Assembly: GCA_016218915.1 (NCBI GenBank)
Contig: JACRCQ010000077.1
Span: 248,001-312,000 of the forward strand
DNA length: 64,000 nt
DNA from: Deltaproteobacteria bacterium
GTDB taxonomy: Bacteria > Myxococcota_A > Polyangia > Polyangiales > Polyangiaceae
Reading direction: 5' to 3'
Part shown: positions 1 to 7,856 of the stretch, one piece after another
Layout: each line of letters opens with the position of its first letter
Numbering within the stretch: position 1 is the stretch's first letter
The notes under the pieces: model-generated
Told to the model about the DNA's origin: nothing
Seen by the model: only the letters and a program-made list of their open reading frames with translations
Database searches by the model: none
Program-made: the position numbers and the translations under genes

Positions 1-182
1 CCGAGCGCGGCGAGGTCTACGAGACGTTGATCGATGCACACGAGGCTTTCGCGCAGGACGGCGATCAGCCTGGCTCTGCGCGGATCAGCGCGTGTCCCTG
101 GAGCGCGAGGGGAAACAGGGAGAAGCGGGCCGAGCAGGACGGCATCCCGGTGGTGCGATTGCGGTACCGAAGGAAGGGCTGA
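1..182 (+). CDS. 3' end of an unidentified protein (partial)
   Basis: A frame starting at base 3 stays open from the window edge to a TGA at 180-182 and encodes about 59 residues. Third codon positions are mostly G or C, as in the confident genes here, which supports real coding. The tail is rich in charged residues and ends in RYRRKG. No domain is recognisable. It ends 77 bases before the next plus-strand gene. The function is unknown and it could be a chance open frame. Confidence 0.35.
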   Translation, partial: ERGEVYETLIDAHEAFAQDGDQPGSARISACPWSARGNREKRAEQDGIPVVRLRYRRKG

Positions 183-259
183 GCCAGCGGTGTAAAGGAA
201 ACGGCCGGCTTGCCGCACGACCTTGCGGAGGCGTATCGTGATTGTGAGAGGGGCTCTCG

Positions 260-1150
260 ATGGACGAACGCTTCCGATGGACTGTTCTGGGCCTGTTCCT
301 CGCTTGCAATGGCTGCGGGGACGACTCGTCAACGGGAACATCGGTCCCTGGAGGGAGTCCGGCGGCACCGATTGCTCTGCAGGACTTCGCCGCCGCGTAT
401 GCATCCGCCATGTGCGACAACATCGGGGCCTGCTGCAAGCAGTACGGGTTTGCCGTCGACGCGGCGGCTTGCGCCGCGACCTACAAGAGCACTCTGCAGA
501 CTCTCGTCGGGATGGCGTCGCAGAATCCACCTGTCGTCCAGTATGACCCGCAGGCCGCCGGCGACTGCGTGAAGCTGACGCGAGAGGCCGCGCTGGCCTG
601 TTCGCTCACCGATGCAGCGCGAGACGTGAGGAACCAGGCCTGCGCCAAGGCGGTCCATGGAACCAAGACCGCCGGCCAGGCGTGCAACGCCCCTATCGAG
701 TGTGCGCCTTCCAGTGATGGATACCCCTACTGCCAGTACGCGTCTGGGCCGACGCCCACTCCCGTTTGCCTGGGTTCCCCTCCACCATCACCGCGAGCGA
801 GTCAGGGTCAAGAGTGCGACGGCACCTGCATTGGGAGCATGGGTTGTGTGATGGTCCCGGGCTCCACTGGTGACAAGGGGAGGTGCTACGACTCGGATGG
901 GCTGTATTGCGACAAGACCTCCAAGGTGTGCGTGGCATCTCCAGCGGCTGGTCAACCTTGCGCGGAACAGATGTTCTGCGCAAAGGGGTCTCGGTGCTCC
1001 AATTCGACCTGTAAGGCCTTCGAACCCGCGAAGATAGGCGCACCGTGCGTCGACAGCTTGGAGTGTGAGAGCGGGGCAGAGTGCACGAACAAGATCTGCG
1101 CTCCCGAGAACCTGATGGCGAGCAAGTCTGCCTGCTCTGGCGCGCCTTGA
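260..1150 (+). CDS. Cysteine-rich secreted lipoprotein, function unknown
   Basis: A 296-residue protein with a short hydrophobic N-terminus (WTVLGLFLAC) that reads as a lipoprotein signal; the lipidated cysteine is probably C16, with C19 as the alternative. The rest is dense in cysteines spaced like small disulfide-knotted modules (for example C-x4-C-x5-C-x4-C near the C-terminus), a style common in Myxococcota surface proteins. No catalytic motif is visible. A GAGGG-type ribosome site lies about 8 bases before the ATG. The stop codon directly abuts the stop of the convergent gene at 1151-1426. The role is unknown; an exposed surface or binding protein is an inference. Confidence 0.75.
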   Translation: MDERFRWTVLGLFLACNGCGDDSSTGTSVPGGSPAAPIALQDFAAAYASAMCDNIGACCKQYGFAVDAAACAATYKSTLQTLVGMASQNPPVVQYDPQAAGDCVKLTREAALACSLTDAARDVRNQACAKAVHGTKTAGQACNAPIECAPSSDGYPYCQYASGPTPTPVCLGSPPPSPRASQGQECDGTCIGSMGCVMVPGSTGDKGRCYDSDGLYCDKTSKVCVASPAAGQPCAEQMFCAKGSRCSNSTCKAFEPAKIGAPCVDSLECESGAECTNKICAPENLMASKSACSGAP

Positions 1151-1426
1151 TCAGTGGCACGAACACTTGGTCGGCTTCTTGGGTCCGCGGCGCTCCGACG
1201 GCGGAGGGTTGGGGTTGATGAAGGTGCCTCCGGTCCGTCCTTCCTTCTTGCAGCAGACGCGGCACGTCGCTTCCCCGGGGGAATCCTTGCATACTTCGGT
1301 CGCGCGCTTCATGGCCTCGACCTCCTGTGGCGACAGCTCCTTGAACAGACAGCAGCCGGGCAGGCTCGCTGCCGCTATCAGGTACGCGCACGACATGGCC
1401 CACAGCGCCAATGTTGGATGGTTCAT
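1151..1426 (-). CDS. Small cysteine-rich lipoprotein
   Basis: I start this at the ATG whose first base is 1426, because a GGAG ribosome site precedes it and the product (91 residues) then begins with a clean signal peptide ending in the lipobox LPGC. The mature part has further cysteines, including CRVCC and a CSC near the end, and a proline-rich stretch. The open frame extends upstream, but that extension is the duplicated tail of another gene read out of frame. Function unknown. It converges with the preceding lipoprotein without a spacer. Confidence 0.65.
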   Translation of the reverse strand: MNHPTLALWAMSCAYLIAAASLPGCCLFKELSPQEVEAMKRATEVCKDSPGEATCRVCCKKEGRTGGTFINPNPPPSERRGPKKPTKCSCH

Positions 1427-1456
1427 CTTGTCTCCGGAAAGGACGCGCGACAGCAT

Positions 1457-1549
1457 GGAAGCACAGCGTGCCGGGGTCGTCACGGCCTCGCCCCGAAGAT
1501 TCGCATGACATCCAGCGACAGGACGCCTCCTGCATCCCCGACGCAGGCG
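1457..1549 (-). repeat. Displaced copy A of the 3' end of the gene at 2179-2913
   Basis: These 93 bases match 2156-2248 in the same orientation with five mismatches by direct comparison. On the minus strand they encode the last 22-23 residues of the envelope protein at 2179-2913 plus its TGA (here at 1480-1482) and 23 bases beyond it. The two protein changes are conservative (Leu to Met, Met to Ile). No gene body is attached, so this is an orphan gene tail. It lies just upstream of the small lipoprotein gene, with an antitoxin-like gene and gene debris between the two copies. Confidence 0.9.
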
Positions 1550-1603
1550 CTCGCAAGAGGTTTCGCGGGCCAAGCCGGGAGGAGTCGCTGCGCCCGCCGG
1601 AAT

Positions 1604-1609
1604 TATGCT
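1604..1609 (+). promoter_or_regulatory. Possible -10 element of the antitoxin-like gene
   Basis: TATGCT sits 11 bases before the ATG at 1621 in a locally AT-richer patch. If used, the transcript would start at or next to the ATG, giving a leaderless message; no convincing ribosome site is present, which fits. No good -35 box is visible 17 bases upstream. Confidence 0.3.
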
Positions 1610-1620
1610 ACATATTCAGC

Positions 1621-1914
1621 ATGAAGCGATCCAGGACGCGGCGAGCCGGCGCCACGGAAACGTTCTCGGTATCCGTCGACCCCGCGACCAAGATGGCACT
1701 TCGCAGCCTCGCGAACGCCGAATACGGGGGCAACATGTCCGCGCTCGTGACCGATCTGGCCGAGGAGGCCAGACGTAGGAGCGCTGCCGGAGCCTACCTC
1801 AGGAGGCAAGCGATCCCCGCGCTTGATCCGGCGGAGCTTGCTGCGATCGAGGCGGACATCGAGCGCGAGGTCGCGGCTGCGCGCAGACCGCGTCGCGGAC
1901 GACGCGTGGCATGA
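1621..1914 (+). CDS. Antitoxin-like protein of a VapBC-type pair
   Basis: A 97-residue basic protein. Residues 10-45 (TETFSVSVDPATKMALRSLA and following) look like a short beta strand plus helix, as in ribbon-helix-helix repressors. The C-terminal half is helical and charged, as expected of an antitoxin tail. The stop overlaps the next start as ATGA, the usual coupling of antitoxin to toxin. The downstream PIN-type toxin is truncated, so this is probably an orphan antitoxin. It lies between two copies of a duplicated gene tail, which suggests acquisition. Family membership is inferred from size, context and motif, not from a profile match. Confidence 0.55.
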   Translation: MKRSRTRRAGATETFSVSVDPATKMALRSLANAEYGGNMSALVTDLAEEARRRSAAGAYLRRQAIPALDPAELAAIEADIEREVAAARRPRRGRRVA

Positions 1915-1977
1915 TTCCACGGTACGTATTCGACACCGGCGCCCTGATCTCCGCCGAGCGCGGCAAGGAGCGCGGTG
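1911..1977 (+). pseudogene. 5' fragment of a PIN-domain (VapC-like) toxin gene
   Basis: The first ~20 residues (MIPRYVFDTGALISAERGK) match the classic start of PIN-domain RNases, including the first acidic active-site residue in the FDTGAL motif. After about residue 22 the similarity stops and no later PIN acidic motif appears. The frame runs on to 2357 but beyond this point reads unrelated DNA. A complete toxin would need about 130 residues, so the nuclease is very likely dead. It is coupled by ATGA to the antitoxin-like gene. Confidence 0.6.
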
Positions 1978-2118
1978 CCAAATCGACGCAAGCCGAATTG
2001 CGGAGCGGGCCCGTGCGCGGACGGAATGTCTTGTGTGGTGAGGGATCCGCTGGAAGGGTTCTGCTCCCCTCAAACGCGCGCCTGCGAGTGCCGCCCAGGC
2101 AAGCGTACCAGGCCATGA
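1978..2118 (+). pseudogene. 3' fragment of a cysteine-rich secreted protein gene
   Basis: In a different plus-strand frame from the PIN fragment, a stretch from about 1981 to the TGA at 2116-2118 encodes a cysteine-rich tail with spacing C-x4-C-x5-C-x9-C-x6-C-x1-C. This is the same style as the cysteine-rich lipoprotein at 260-1150. There is no signal peptide or proper start, so it is only a gene tail joined to the PIN fragment near 1975. This was read directly from the bases; the parent gene is not in this window. Confidence 0.5.
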
Positions 2119-2155
2119 CGAATGGTTGCCGCGTTGTCGTGCAACGCGGCTCGCC

Positions 2156-2248
2156 GGAAGCACAGCGTGCCGGGGTCGTCACGGCCTCGCCCCGAACATC
2201 CGCAGGACATCCAGCGACAAGACGCCTCCCGCATCCCCGACGCAGGCG
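2156..2248 (-). repeat. Copy B of the 93-bp duplicated gene tail (in place)
   Basis: This is the in-place partner of 1457-1549. It covers the last 23 or so codons and the stop (2179-2181) of the envelope protein gene on the minus strand, plus 23 bases after the stop. Direct repeats of this kind enclose 606 bases holding an antitoxin-like gene and two gene fragments. Confidence 0.9.
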
Positions 2249-2913
2249 AATCCCCCTTGCCCCGAGGGGCCGCAGATCCCTCCGGCTTCGCCTGAGAGCA
2301 CGAAACGCCACAATCGGATTCCAAGCCTTGCGCGCGCTCCTGCCCCACCGCGGTTGATCCCTGGAACCAAGCCTCCACCCACCCCCAGACTCGCCACGAT
2401 CCACCACTCCTGAAACCCGCCGACAGCGTACATGCCTGTGCCCCAGGCCGTTTCTCCCGCGTCCGATCGGACGTAGCGCCGTGTGGGGACTTCGATCGCG
2501 AGGAACGTGTTGCTCGGGGAATCGAGCTCCAGCGAGTAGCGCGTGACCATCAGGCTCATGAGCAGGGCGTCGGCAGCAAACTTCTTGCTCCCCGAGGCAG
2601 CTCCGTATCCCCCAGCGACCCCGACGACCCACTTGCGTCTCTCTTCGGCCTCGAGCGCGTTCGCTTCCTCCACTTCGCGTTGTCGCTCGATCTTTCGCCG
2701 CCGTTCGTCGTCGGCTGCGCGCCGATACCAGCTGTCCGTGTCGCTGCCCGCAACGGGCTGGGGCGGCGCTGGCGCCGATGCGCTGCCGCTCGGTGCAGGG
2801 CCATCGCTCCGTGGTTGCTCGTCCATGGGTGACTGCGCATGTGCGCGCTGCACAGCCATCGCGCTGCAGGCCAGGCAGACAGCGGCTGAGGCTGCCCGGT
2901 TCCGGATCCCCAT
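2179..2913 (-). CDS. Exported envelope protein, probably a beta-barrel
   Basis: A 244-residue protein starting at the ATG at 2913, which overlaps the upstream gene's TGA by one base (TGATG), so translation is probably coupled. The N-terminus is a signal peptide ending near AQRAHAQS-type residues (VQRAHAQS). A Ser/Pro/Ala linker and a charged helical segment rich in Glu and Arg (about 60-90) follow. The C-terminal half has alternating hydrophobic and Gly-rich strands (KWVVGVAGGYGAAS, FVLSGEAGG), typical of a small outer-membrane barrel. The last strand region is duplicated at 1457-1549. Function unknown; a structural or porin-like envelope role is inferred. Confidence 0.6.
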   Translation of the reverse strand: MGIRNRAASAAVCLACSAMAVQRAHAQSPMDEQPRSDGPAPSGSASAPAPPQPVAGSDTDSWYRRAADDERRRKIERQREVEEANALEAEERRKWVVGVAGGYGAASGSKKFAADALLMSLMVTRYSLELDSPSNTFLAIEVPTRRYVRSDAGETAWGTGMYAVGGFQEWWIVASLGVGGGLVPGINRGGAGARARLGIRLWRFVLSGEAGGICGPSGQGGFACVGDAGGVLSLDVLRMFGARP

Positions 2914-4058
2914 CACTGCGGAACCTCCCCGAGACTCTTGGGTTGCTTCAACGGCCCAGGTTTGATCGGGCGCGGGCCACCATCGTCGCAGGGCTCGTCC
3001 GGCGCGCAAGAGCGGGGCACGACCTCTGGGGTCGCATGCGTCTGCAAGCAGGTCTGCAGGGCGTTGCGAATCTCTGTGCAGGGAGGGAAGACAAGGGTCG
3101 AGCCGACGCATACCGGAGAAGACGCTTCGCAACGCAAGAGCGAATCCCCGACGCTGCGGCATGGCACCGGAAGGGTTCGAGCCTCGCACGCCGTCTGGCA
3201 TCTGCCGCTCGACACTCCGCACGGCAGACGAGCCTGGGACTCGCAAAGCCGCTCACAAGGCGTAGGGGGAGGGGGTGGCAGCGGCTTGGGTTGGGGACCC
3301 GTGGCTTGGACGTGCGAAGCTCCGCGCGGATGGAACTCTCCGAACGCCACGGAGAGCTGGATCAGGCCCATGACGAGCTGACGATCCGACACGTAGCTGC
3401 TCGTGGGGCCCGGATTCTCATCGCCACCGCTGGTGGACTTCATGCGGTGCGTGCTCACGACCAGCTGAGGATCGATCGACACGCGCCAGAAGTCGCCGAT
3501 CATGGCGTAGCGCCCGCCAAAGCACAGCTCGCGCGAGCGGGAGGTGGAGGTGCCTGAAGAAACGATTTCCGAGGATTGCCACTGCACACCTGAGAAGATG
3601 TTCCACGTGCGACCGCCGAGTCCCACGGACGCGCCAATCATTCCAGCGGCCACGCCGCCGCCTCCTCCGCCCAGGGCGAAGCCTGAGATCGGAAGCGCAA
3701 AGCTCACCGGACCTGCGAAGAACGCGGGACGAAGATAGGGAAGGAAAGTGTTGACCGTACGACCCGCGCGCTGGCCCGATTCGTTGGTCCCTGTGCGCTC
3801 GCTCACGTGCAGGTATTGGCCTCTCGCCTCCATGGCGAACCAATCGGTGGCATGGACGCTGAGCCCAAGATCGCTGCGTCCGATGGTGCGTCCCGACGTC
3901 GCCCCAACTCCGCCAGAAAGCTCAGCGACAGCCGAGTGGGTCCCCATGGGCAGCGGCATCGGCGCCATACCGTGAGGTGCCATGCACCCCTGCGTGGCAA
4001 TGGCCAGCGACGCAGCGAGACACGCGGCGAGGCGAGGGGCAGAGGAGGGAATTGGCAC
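2913..4058 (-). CDS. Outer-membrane lipoprotein with cysteine-rich C-terminus
   Basis: A 381-residue protein with a GTG start, a hydrophobic N-terminus and a lipobox ending IATQGC (C25). Residues about 40-250 are Gly-rich with alternating strands (ELSGGVGATSGR, GFALGGGGGGVAAGM), like a beta-barrel or autotransporter-style fold. From about 270 there is a Pro-rich linker and then regularly spaced cysteines resembling a small disulfide domain. It is the first gene of a two-gene unit with 2179-2913 and is divergent from the WD40-caspase gene across 107 bases. Function unknown. There is no clear ribosome site before the GTG. Confidence 0.6.
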   Translation of the reverse strand: MPIPSSAPRLAACLAASLAIATQGCMAPHGMAPMPLPMGTHSAVAELSGGVGATSGRTIGRSDLGLSVHATDWFAMEARGQYLHVSERTGTNESGQRAGRTVNTFLPYLRPAFFAGPVSFALPISGFALGGGGGGVAAGMIGASVGLGGRTWNIFSGVQWQSSEIVSSGTSTSRSRELCFGGRYAMIGDFWRVSIDPQLVVSTHRMKSTSGGDENPGPTSSYVSDRQLVMGLIQLSVAFGEFHPRGASHVQATGPQPKPLPPPPPTPCERLCESQARLPCGVSSGRCQTACEARTLPVPCRSVGDSLLRCEASSPVCVGSTLVFPPCTEIRNALQTCLQTHATPEVVPRSCAPDEPCDDGGPRPIKPGPLKQPKSLGEVPQ

Positions 4059-4165
4059 CCAGCGATGCTAGCGCGAACGTGGTCGATGCACCTTCACAAC
4101 CTCGCGGCACTGCATTCGGAGGTCGAGTGTCGACATCCGGCCTGCGGTTGTAGTTATCTCGGGAC

Positions 4166-7100
4166 ATGCCATCGCTTACACGACGTCGAGGATGGACGTG
4201 GGGGACCCTCGCATTGTGCGTCGTCATCGCGGCGCTCGTCGGCTCCGGTGCGTGCGGCCCGGCAACGCCCCGACCCGGCGCTCCTGCGCCGAGCACCATG
4301 CGTGCCACGCCGTCAGCATCCGCCGCACGCGCAGAGCCTGCGCGCGCGTCCGTGTCAGCCCGATTCGTGGTGCGCACGCCACTTCCCAAGGGCGGCATCA
4401 CGCACTTTTCTCCGGACGGCAGGCTGCTGCTGATCGCTGCCGGCAGAAGCGCGTCGCTTCTCGACGCCGCCTCGGGCGAGGTCGTCCAGGCGTTCCTGCA
4501 GGACGCTGACATCACCGGCGCCGCATTCACTCCTGATGGCGCCCGGCTTGCCCTCGCCACGGCTGAAGGCAGAGTCCATGTGGCAAGCGTCGAGACGGGG
4601 AGGCCGGAACGCACGCTCGAGCTGTTCGTCGATCAGGACATGGGCCGAGGTGCAACTCGACGCGTGCCGCTGAGCGGAACCTATCTCGCGTTCACCTCGG
4701 ACGCGAGCCGGCTCGTTGCCATGACCACGTGGGGGATCGCCATCACAAGGACCGATGGCTCTGCTCCCATGCGGCTGGTTGCAGTGCATGGAATCCAGAT
4801 GGCGCTGCTCGACGACCGCACGGCAGTGCTTGGCGATCGAAGTGAAGTGACCGTGGTCGACCTGGAGACCGGCGCGATTCGTCGGACCTTCGAAGGACTG
4901 CACAAGCGGGAGACCTCGCACGTCGTGGCGATCCGCGGGACAGGCAAGAGCGTGTCGATGGATGCAGAGGGGGTGTTGAAGGTGATCGACATCGCGGCAG
5001 GACGCCCGATCCGCTCCATCGATTCAGTGCCTCGCACACGCGTGCTCGTCTCTGCGGGCGGAGAGGTGGGAACCAGCACCATGGCCACCGAGCTTCCCGT
5101 GGCCATGGCCGTTTCGCCCGACGGCCGCACGGCTACCGTAGCTTCCATGCTCGAATCGAAGTCCGACGCGCCCACGTCGGACTATTCCGTTCGGGTGTGG
5201 GATCTCGGCAGCGGCAGATTGAAGCGGCGTATCGTATTCAAGTCGCACATCCACTCCGCCGTCTACGCCCCTTCAGGCAAGACGCTGGTGCTCCTCGGAG
5301 CAGGGCTGCACTTCCTGGACACCGACTCCTTGCGGGTCACCAGGACGATGGAAGACGAAGTTCAGCCTGTGCGCTGGACGAGAGCGTCGGATGACGGCTC
5401 CCTTGCCATCGCGGGATCAGGCGACCGGGTCGCGTTGTGGGACCTTCGCACGCTCGAGATGCTCAGGAGCTGGGAGATTCCGTCGCTGACACGCACGCCT
5501 TTCAATCCGTGGGGCAACCACCCGACGTGCGGGGCAATCTCCCACGACAACAACCGCATAGCCGTGGGCACCTACGCAGGCGGGATCCTGGTGCTCGACC
5601 CCCGGACCGGAGTGATGCTCGGAGACTTGCGGGCAGCGGGCAAGGATTCGCCTCGCAAGCAGGAGGGAAGCCACTGGGTCAAGGTGACGCACCTGGACTT
5701 CGACGCAACCAATGCAAAGCTTCTGCTGCGGGCAGGCGTGGAATCGGCCGCGGTCGTGAGCTCGACGACAGGCGAGCCGATCCCGCCCGCGGGCTGGCAG
5801 GACATGGAGCCATGGAAGAGGATCGCCGAGGCCAGGCCGAAGTATCACCAGGCGTTCTCTGCCGACGGTATGCGCTTGGCCGTTTTCGAGCATCCAGGCG
5901 AGATCGAGCTTTGTGCAACAGCCGACCGTCGGGACGGGCATTGCAAGGAGTCGGCTGCGAGCAAGCTGACGATTCGGGACAAGGTCCTGGAGAACGCGAA
6001 CACGGCCGGCGATCAGCTGCCGCTCGCTTTCTTTCCGGGCGGCGCGCAACTCGCGTCGGTCTGCGAGTCTCGCCGCTCCGTGTGCGTGTGGAACCTTGCG
6101 CCGCCCAAGCTCGTGCGCACGCTGCGGGGGCACACCGGTCCGATCTCCTCCATCTCGATCCCGACCAGCACCCGCCTGCTTTCGTCGTCCGAAGACGGGA
6201 CCCTGCGCCTGTGGAACCTCGAGTCCGGGGACTCGGTGTCCCTCGTGTCCGGGCGTCGCGACTGGGCGGTGTTCACCGAGGATGGGCTGTTCGACGCCTC
6301 ACCCACGGGCGGCAGGCTCGTGTTCATGGTCGACGCCAACCAGGCGCTTGGAATCGAATCGTTTGCGCCTTTCAACAACAGGCCGGACCGGATTCTCGCA
6401 CGTTTTGCCGGAAGCCCGCCTGAGCTCGTGGCGTTGCTTCGCGAGCAGAGCGAGCGAAGGGCCCGCAAGCTGAAGCCGGGTGCTGCCCCTGGCAGCAAGC
6501 TCCCCGATGCCCACATCGTCGAGGTCAAGACCGACGGGCGCAAGGCCACGGTGAAGCTGCAGCTCGAGGGAAACGGCGGCGAGCTCGCTCACTACGACGT
6601 ATTCGTCAATGGCGTTCCGGTGTCACCGCCCGGCGGCAAGCCCGTGACAGGAGCGAACGCCACACCGTTGGAGACGATTGAACTCACGCCAGGCTCCAAC
6701 CGTGTGGATGTGTCGTGTGCGACGAGCGATGGAAGGGAGTCGCACCGCGCCTTCGTGTTCGTAGATCGCGCGGATTCCGCCCCGGCAGACCTCTACTTCC
6801 TCGGATTCGGAGTCTCCGACTATCGCGATGATCGTCTGGATCTCCGGTATGCCAACAAGGACGCGTCCGACCTTGCGGACTACTTCAAGCGGTCGCGCGG
6901 GGGCTACCGAAACGTCCGGGTGCAGGTTCTCACCGACGGTCAGGTGACGGTCCCGGCTGTGCAGGCGAGCGCTTCGTTCCTTCAGGACGCACGCCCGGAG
7001 GACACGGTGGTGCTCTTCATCGCGGGGCACGGGTTCCACGAGCGCGACGCTGCGGCGACGTACTACTTTCTGACCCACGAAGCGGATGTGACGAAGCTGT

Positions 7101-7621
7101 CGTCAACGTCGGTCCGGTTCGAGATGCTGGAGGATCTGCTGCGCGCCACCAAGGCGCGGCGCAAGCTGTTCCTGATGGATACGTGCGAGTCAGGCGACGC
7201 TTCTGGCGAGCAGCGGGCGGCCGGGGCCCCTGCAGGAGAGGCGACAGCGGTGCGAGGCGGACGCGGTCTGGAGCTGGCAGGAGCGCCCCCGAGCCCCTTT
7301 CACCGCAAGCTCGATCGATTCGTGTTCGTGGACCTGCTCAGGAGGACCGGCGCTGTCGTGTTCTCGTCGTCGCGCTGGAACGAGCCGTCGCTGGAGAGCG
7401 AGTCTCGCAAGAACGGCCTGTTCACCGCAGCGCTGCTGGAGGCGTTGACCGCTGGGAAGGCGGATGCCGACTCGGACAAGAGCGTGTCCCGGCAAGAGCT
7501 CGAGTCCTACGTGACCTCGGCAGTGAGCACGATGACCGGGGGCAGGCAGCACCCCACGATCGACCGCGACAATCCATCGGTTTCAATCGCGCTGCCTGTG
7601 TTGAAGGCAGCGGGGAACTGA
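4166..7621 (+). CDS. Exported WD40-repeat caspase-like protease (peptidase C14) lipoprotein
   Basis: A 1151-residue protein. Residues 1-30 are a signal peptide with lipobox GSGAC, so the protein should be lipid-anchored outside the inner membrane. Residues about 60-720 contain WD40-type repeats (for example VWDLGSG, LWDLRTLEM, VWNLAPPK and LRLWNLESGD), a propeller scaffold. From about 880 comes a caspase/metacaspase domain beginning DLYFLGFGVSDYRDD, with the catalytic dyad visible as H955 in IAGHGF and C1007 in LMDTCESGD. The C-terminus has the VFSSSRWNEPSLES region typical of substrate-pocket loops. Caspase-WD40 fusions are usually cytoplasmic; an exported form is unusual. The substrate is unknown. 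It is divergent from two envelope protein genes. Confidence 0.85.
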   Translation: MPSLTRRRGWTWGTLALCVVIAALVGSGACGPATPRPGAPAPSTMRATPSASAARAEPARASVSARFVVRTPLPKGGITHFSPDGRLLLIAAGRSASLLDAASGEVVQAFLQDADITGAAFTPDGARLALATAEGRVHVASVETGRPERTLELFVDQDMGRGATRRVPLSGTYLAFTSDASRLVAMTTWGIAITRTDGSAPMRLVAVHGIQMALLDDRTAVLGDRSEVTVVDLETGAIRRTFEGLHKRETSHVVAIRGTGKSVSMDAEGVLKVIDIAAGRPIRSIDSVPRTRVLVSAGGEVGTSTMATELPVAMAVSPDGRTATVASMLESKSDAPTSDYSVRVWDLGSGRLKRRIVFKSHIHSAVYAPSGKTLVLLGAGLHFLDTDSLRVTRTMEDEVQPVRWTRASDDGSLAIAGSGDRVALWDLRTLEMLRSWEIPSLTRTPFNPWGNHPTCGAISHDNNRIAVGTYAGGILVLDPRTGVMLGDLRAAGKDSPRKQEGSHWVKVTHLDFDATNAKLLLRAGVESAAVVSSTTGEPIPPAGWQDMEPWKRIAEARPKYHQAFSADGMRLAVFEHPGEIELCATADRRDGHCKESAASKLTIRDKVLENANTAGDQLPLAFFPGGAQLASVCESRRSVCVWNLAPPKLVRTLRGHTGPISSISIPTSTRLLSSSEDGTLRLWNLESGDSVSLVSGRRDWAVFTEDGLFDASPTGGRLVFMVDANQALGIESFAPFNNRPDRILARFAGSPPELVALLREQSERRARKLKPGAAPGSKLPDAHIVEVKTDGRKATVKLQLEGNGGELAHYDVFVNGVPVSPPGGKPVTGANATPLETIELTPGSNRVDVSCATSDGRESHRAFVFVDRADSAPADLYFLGFGVSDYRDDRLDLRYANKDASDLADYFKRSRGGYRNVRVQVLTDGQVTVPAVQASASFLQDARPEDTVVLFIAGHGFHERDAAATYYFLTHEADVTKLSSTSVRFEMLEDLLRATKARRKLFLMDTCESGDASGEQRAAGAPAGEATAVRGGRGLELAGAPPSPFHRKLDRFVFVDLLRRTGAVVFSSSRWNEPSLESESRKNGLFTAALLEALTAGKADADSDKSVSRQELESYVTSAVSTMTGGRQHPTIDRDNPSVSIALPVLKAAGN

Positions 7622-7652
7622 AGCGCGGTCCATTCGAACCCCGACAGCATTT

Positions 7653-7681
7653 GTCTGAGACAGTCAGACCTGGTGTCAGAC
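7653..7681. other. Inverted repeat plus extra half-site in intergenic DNA
   Basis: GTCTGA-gacag-TCAGAC forms a perfect 6-bp inverted repeat at 7653-7669, followed by a third TCAGAC at 7676-7681. The 235-base gap 7622-7856 otherwise shows nothing definite. It could be an operator or a weak terminator after the caspase gene. Confidence 0.3.
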
Positions 7682-7856
7682 CCTGCGAAGTGATTTCGGA
7701 GCTGGGAACAGGTTCAGGAACGGCGCACCAAGGGGAAAACGGCGCAATTCTGGCCCGCGACGCGCCCGGACGAGACTTGGCCCGGGTCGTGCTTCCAGCG
7801 ATCAGGACACGGATGCCGGCGTATTCGGAACAAGCACGTCGGATAAGGAGCTGATC

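Noticed and set aside
2119..2357. Continuation of the PIN-like frame to 2357
   Set aside because: Past the junction it reads the antisense of the envelope protein gene and has no PIN active-site residues.
3160..3190. GGGTTCGAGCC resembling a tRNA T-loop
   Set aside because: It is within the cysteine-rich C-terminal part of the lipoprotein gene and no cloverleaf can be drawn.
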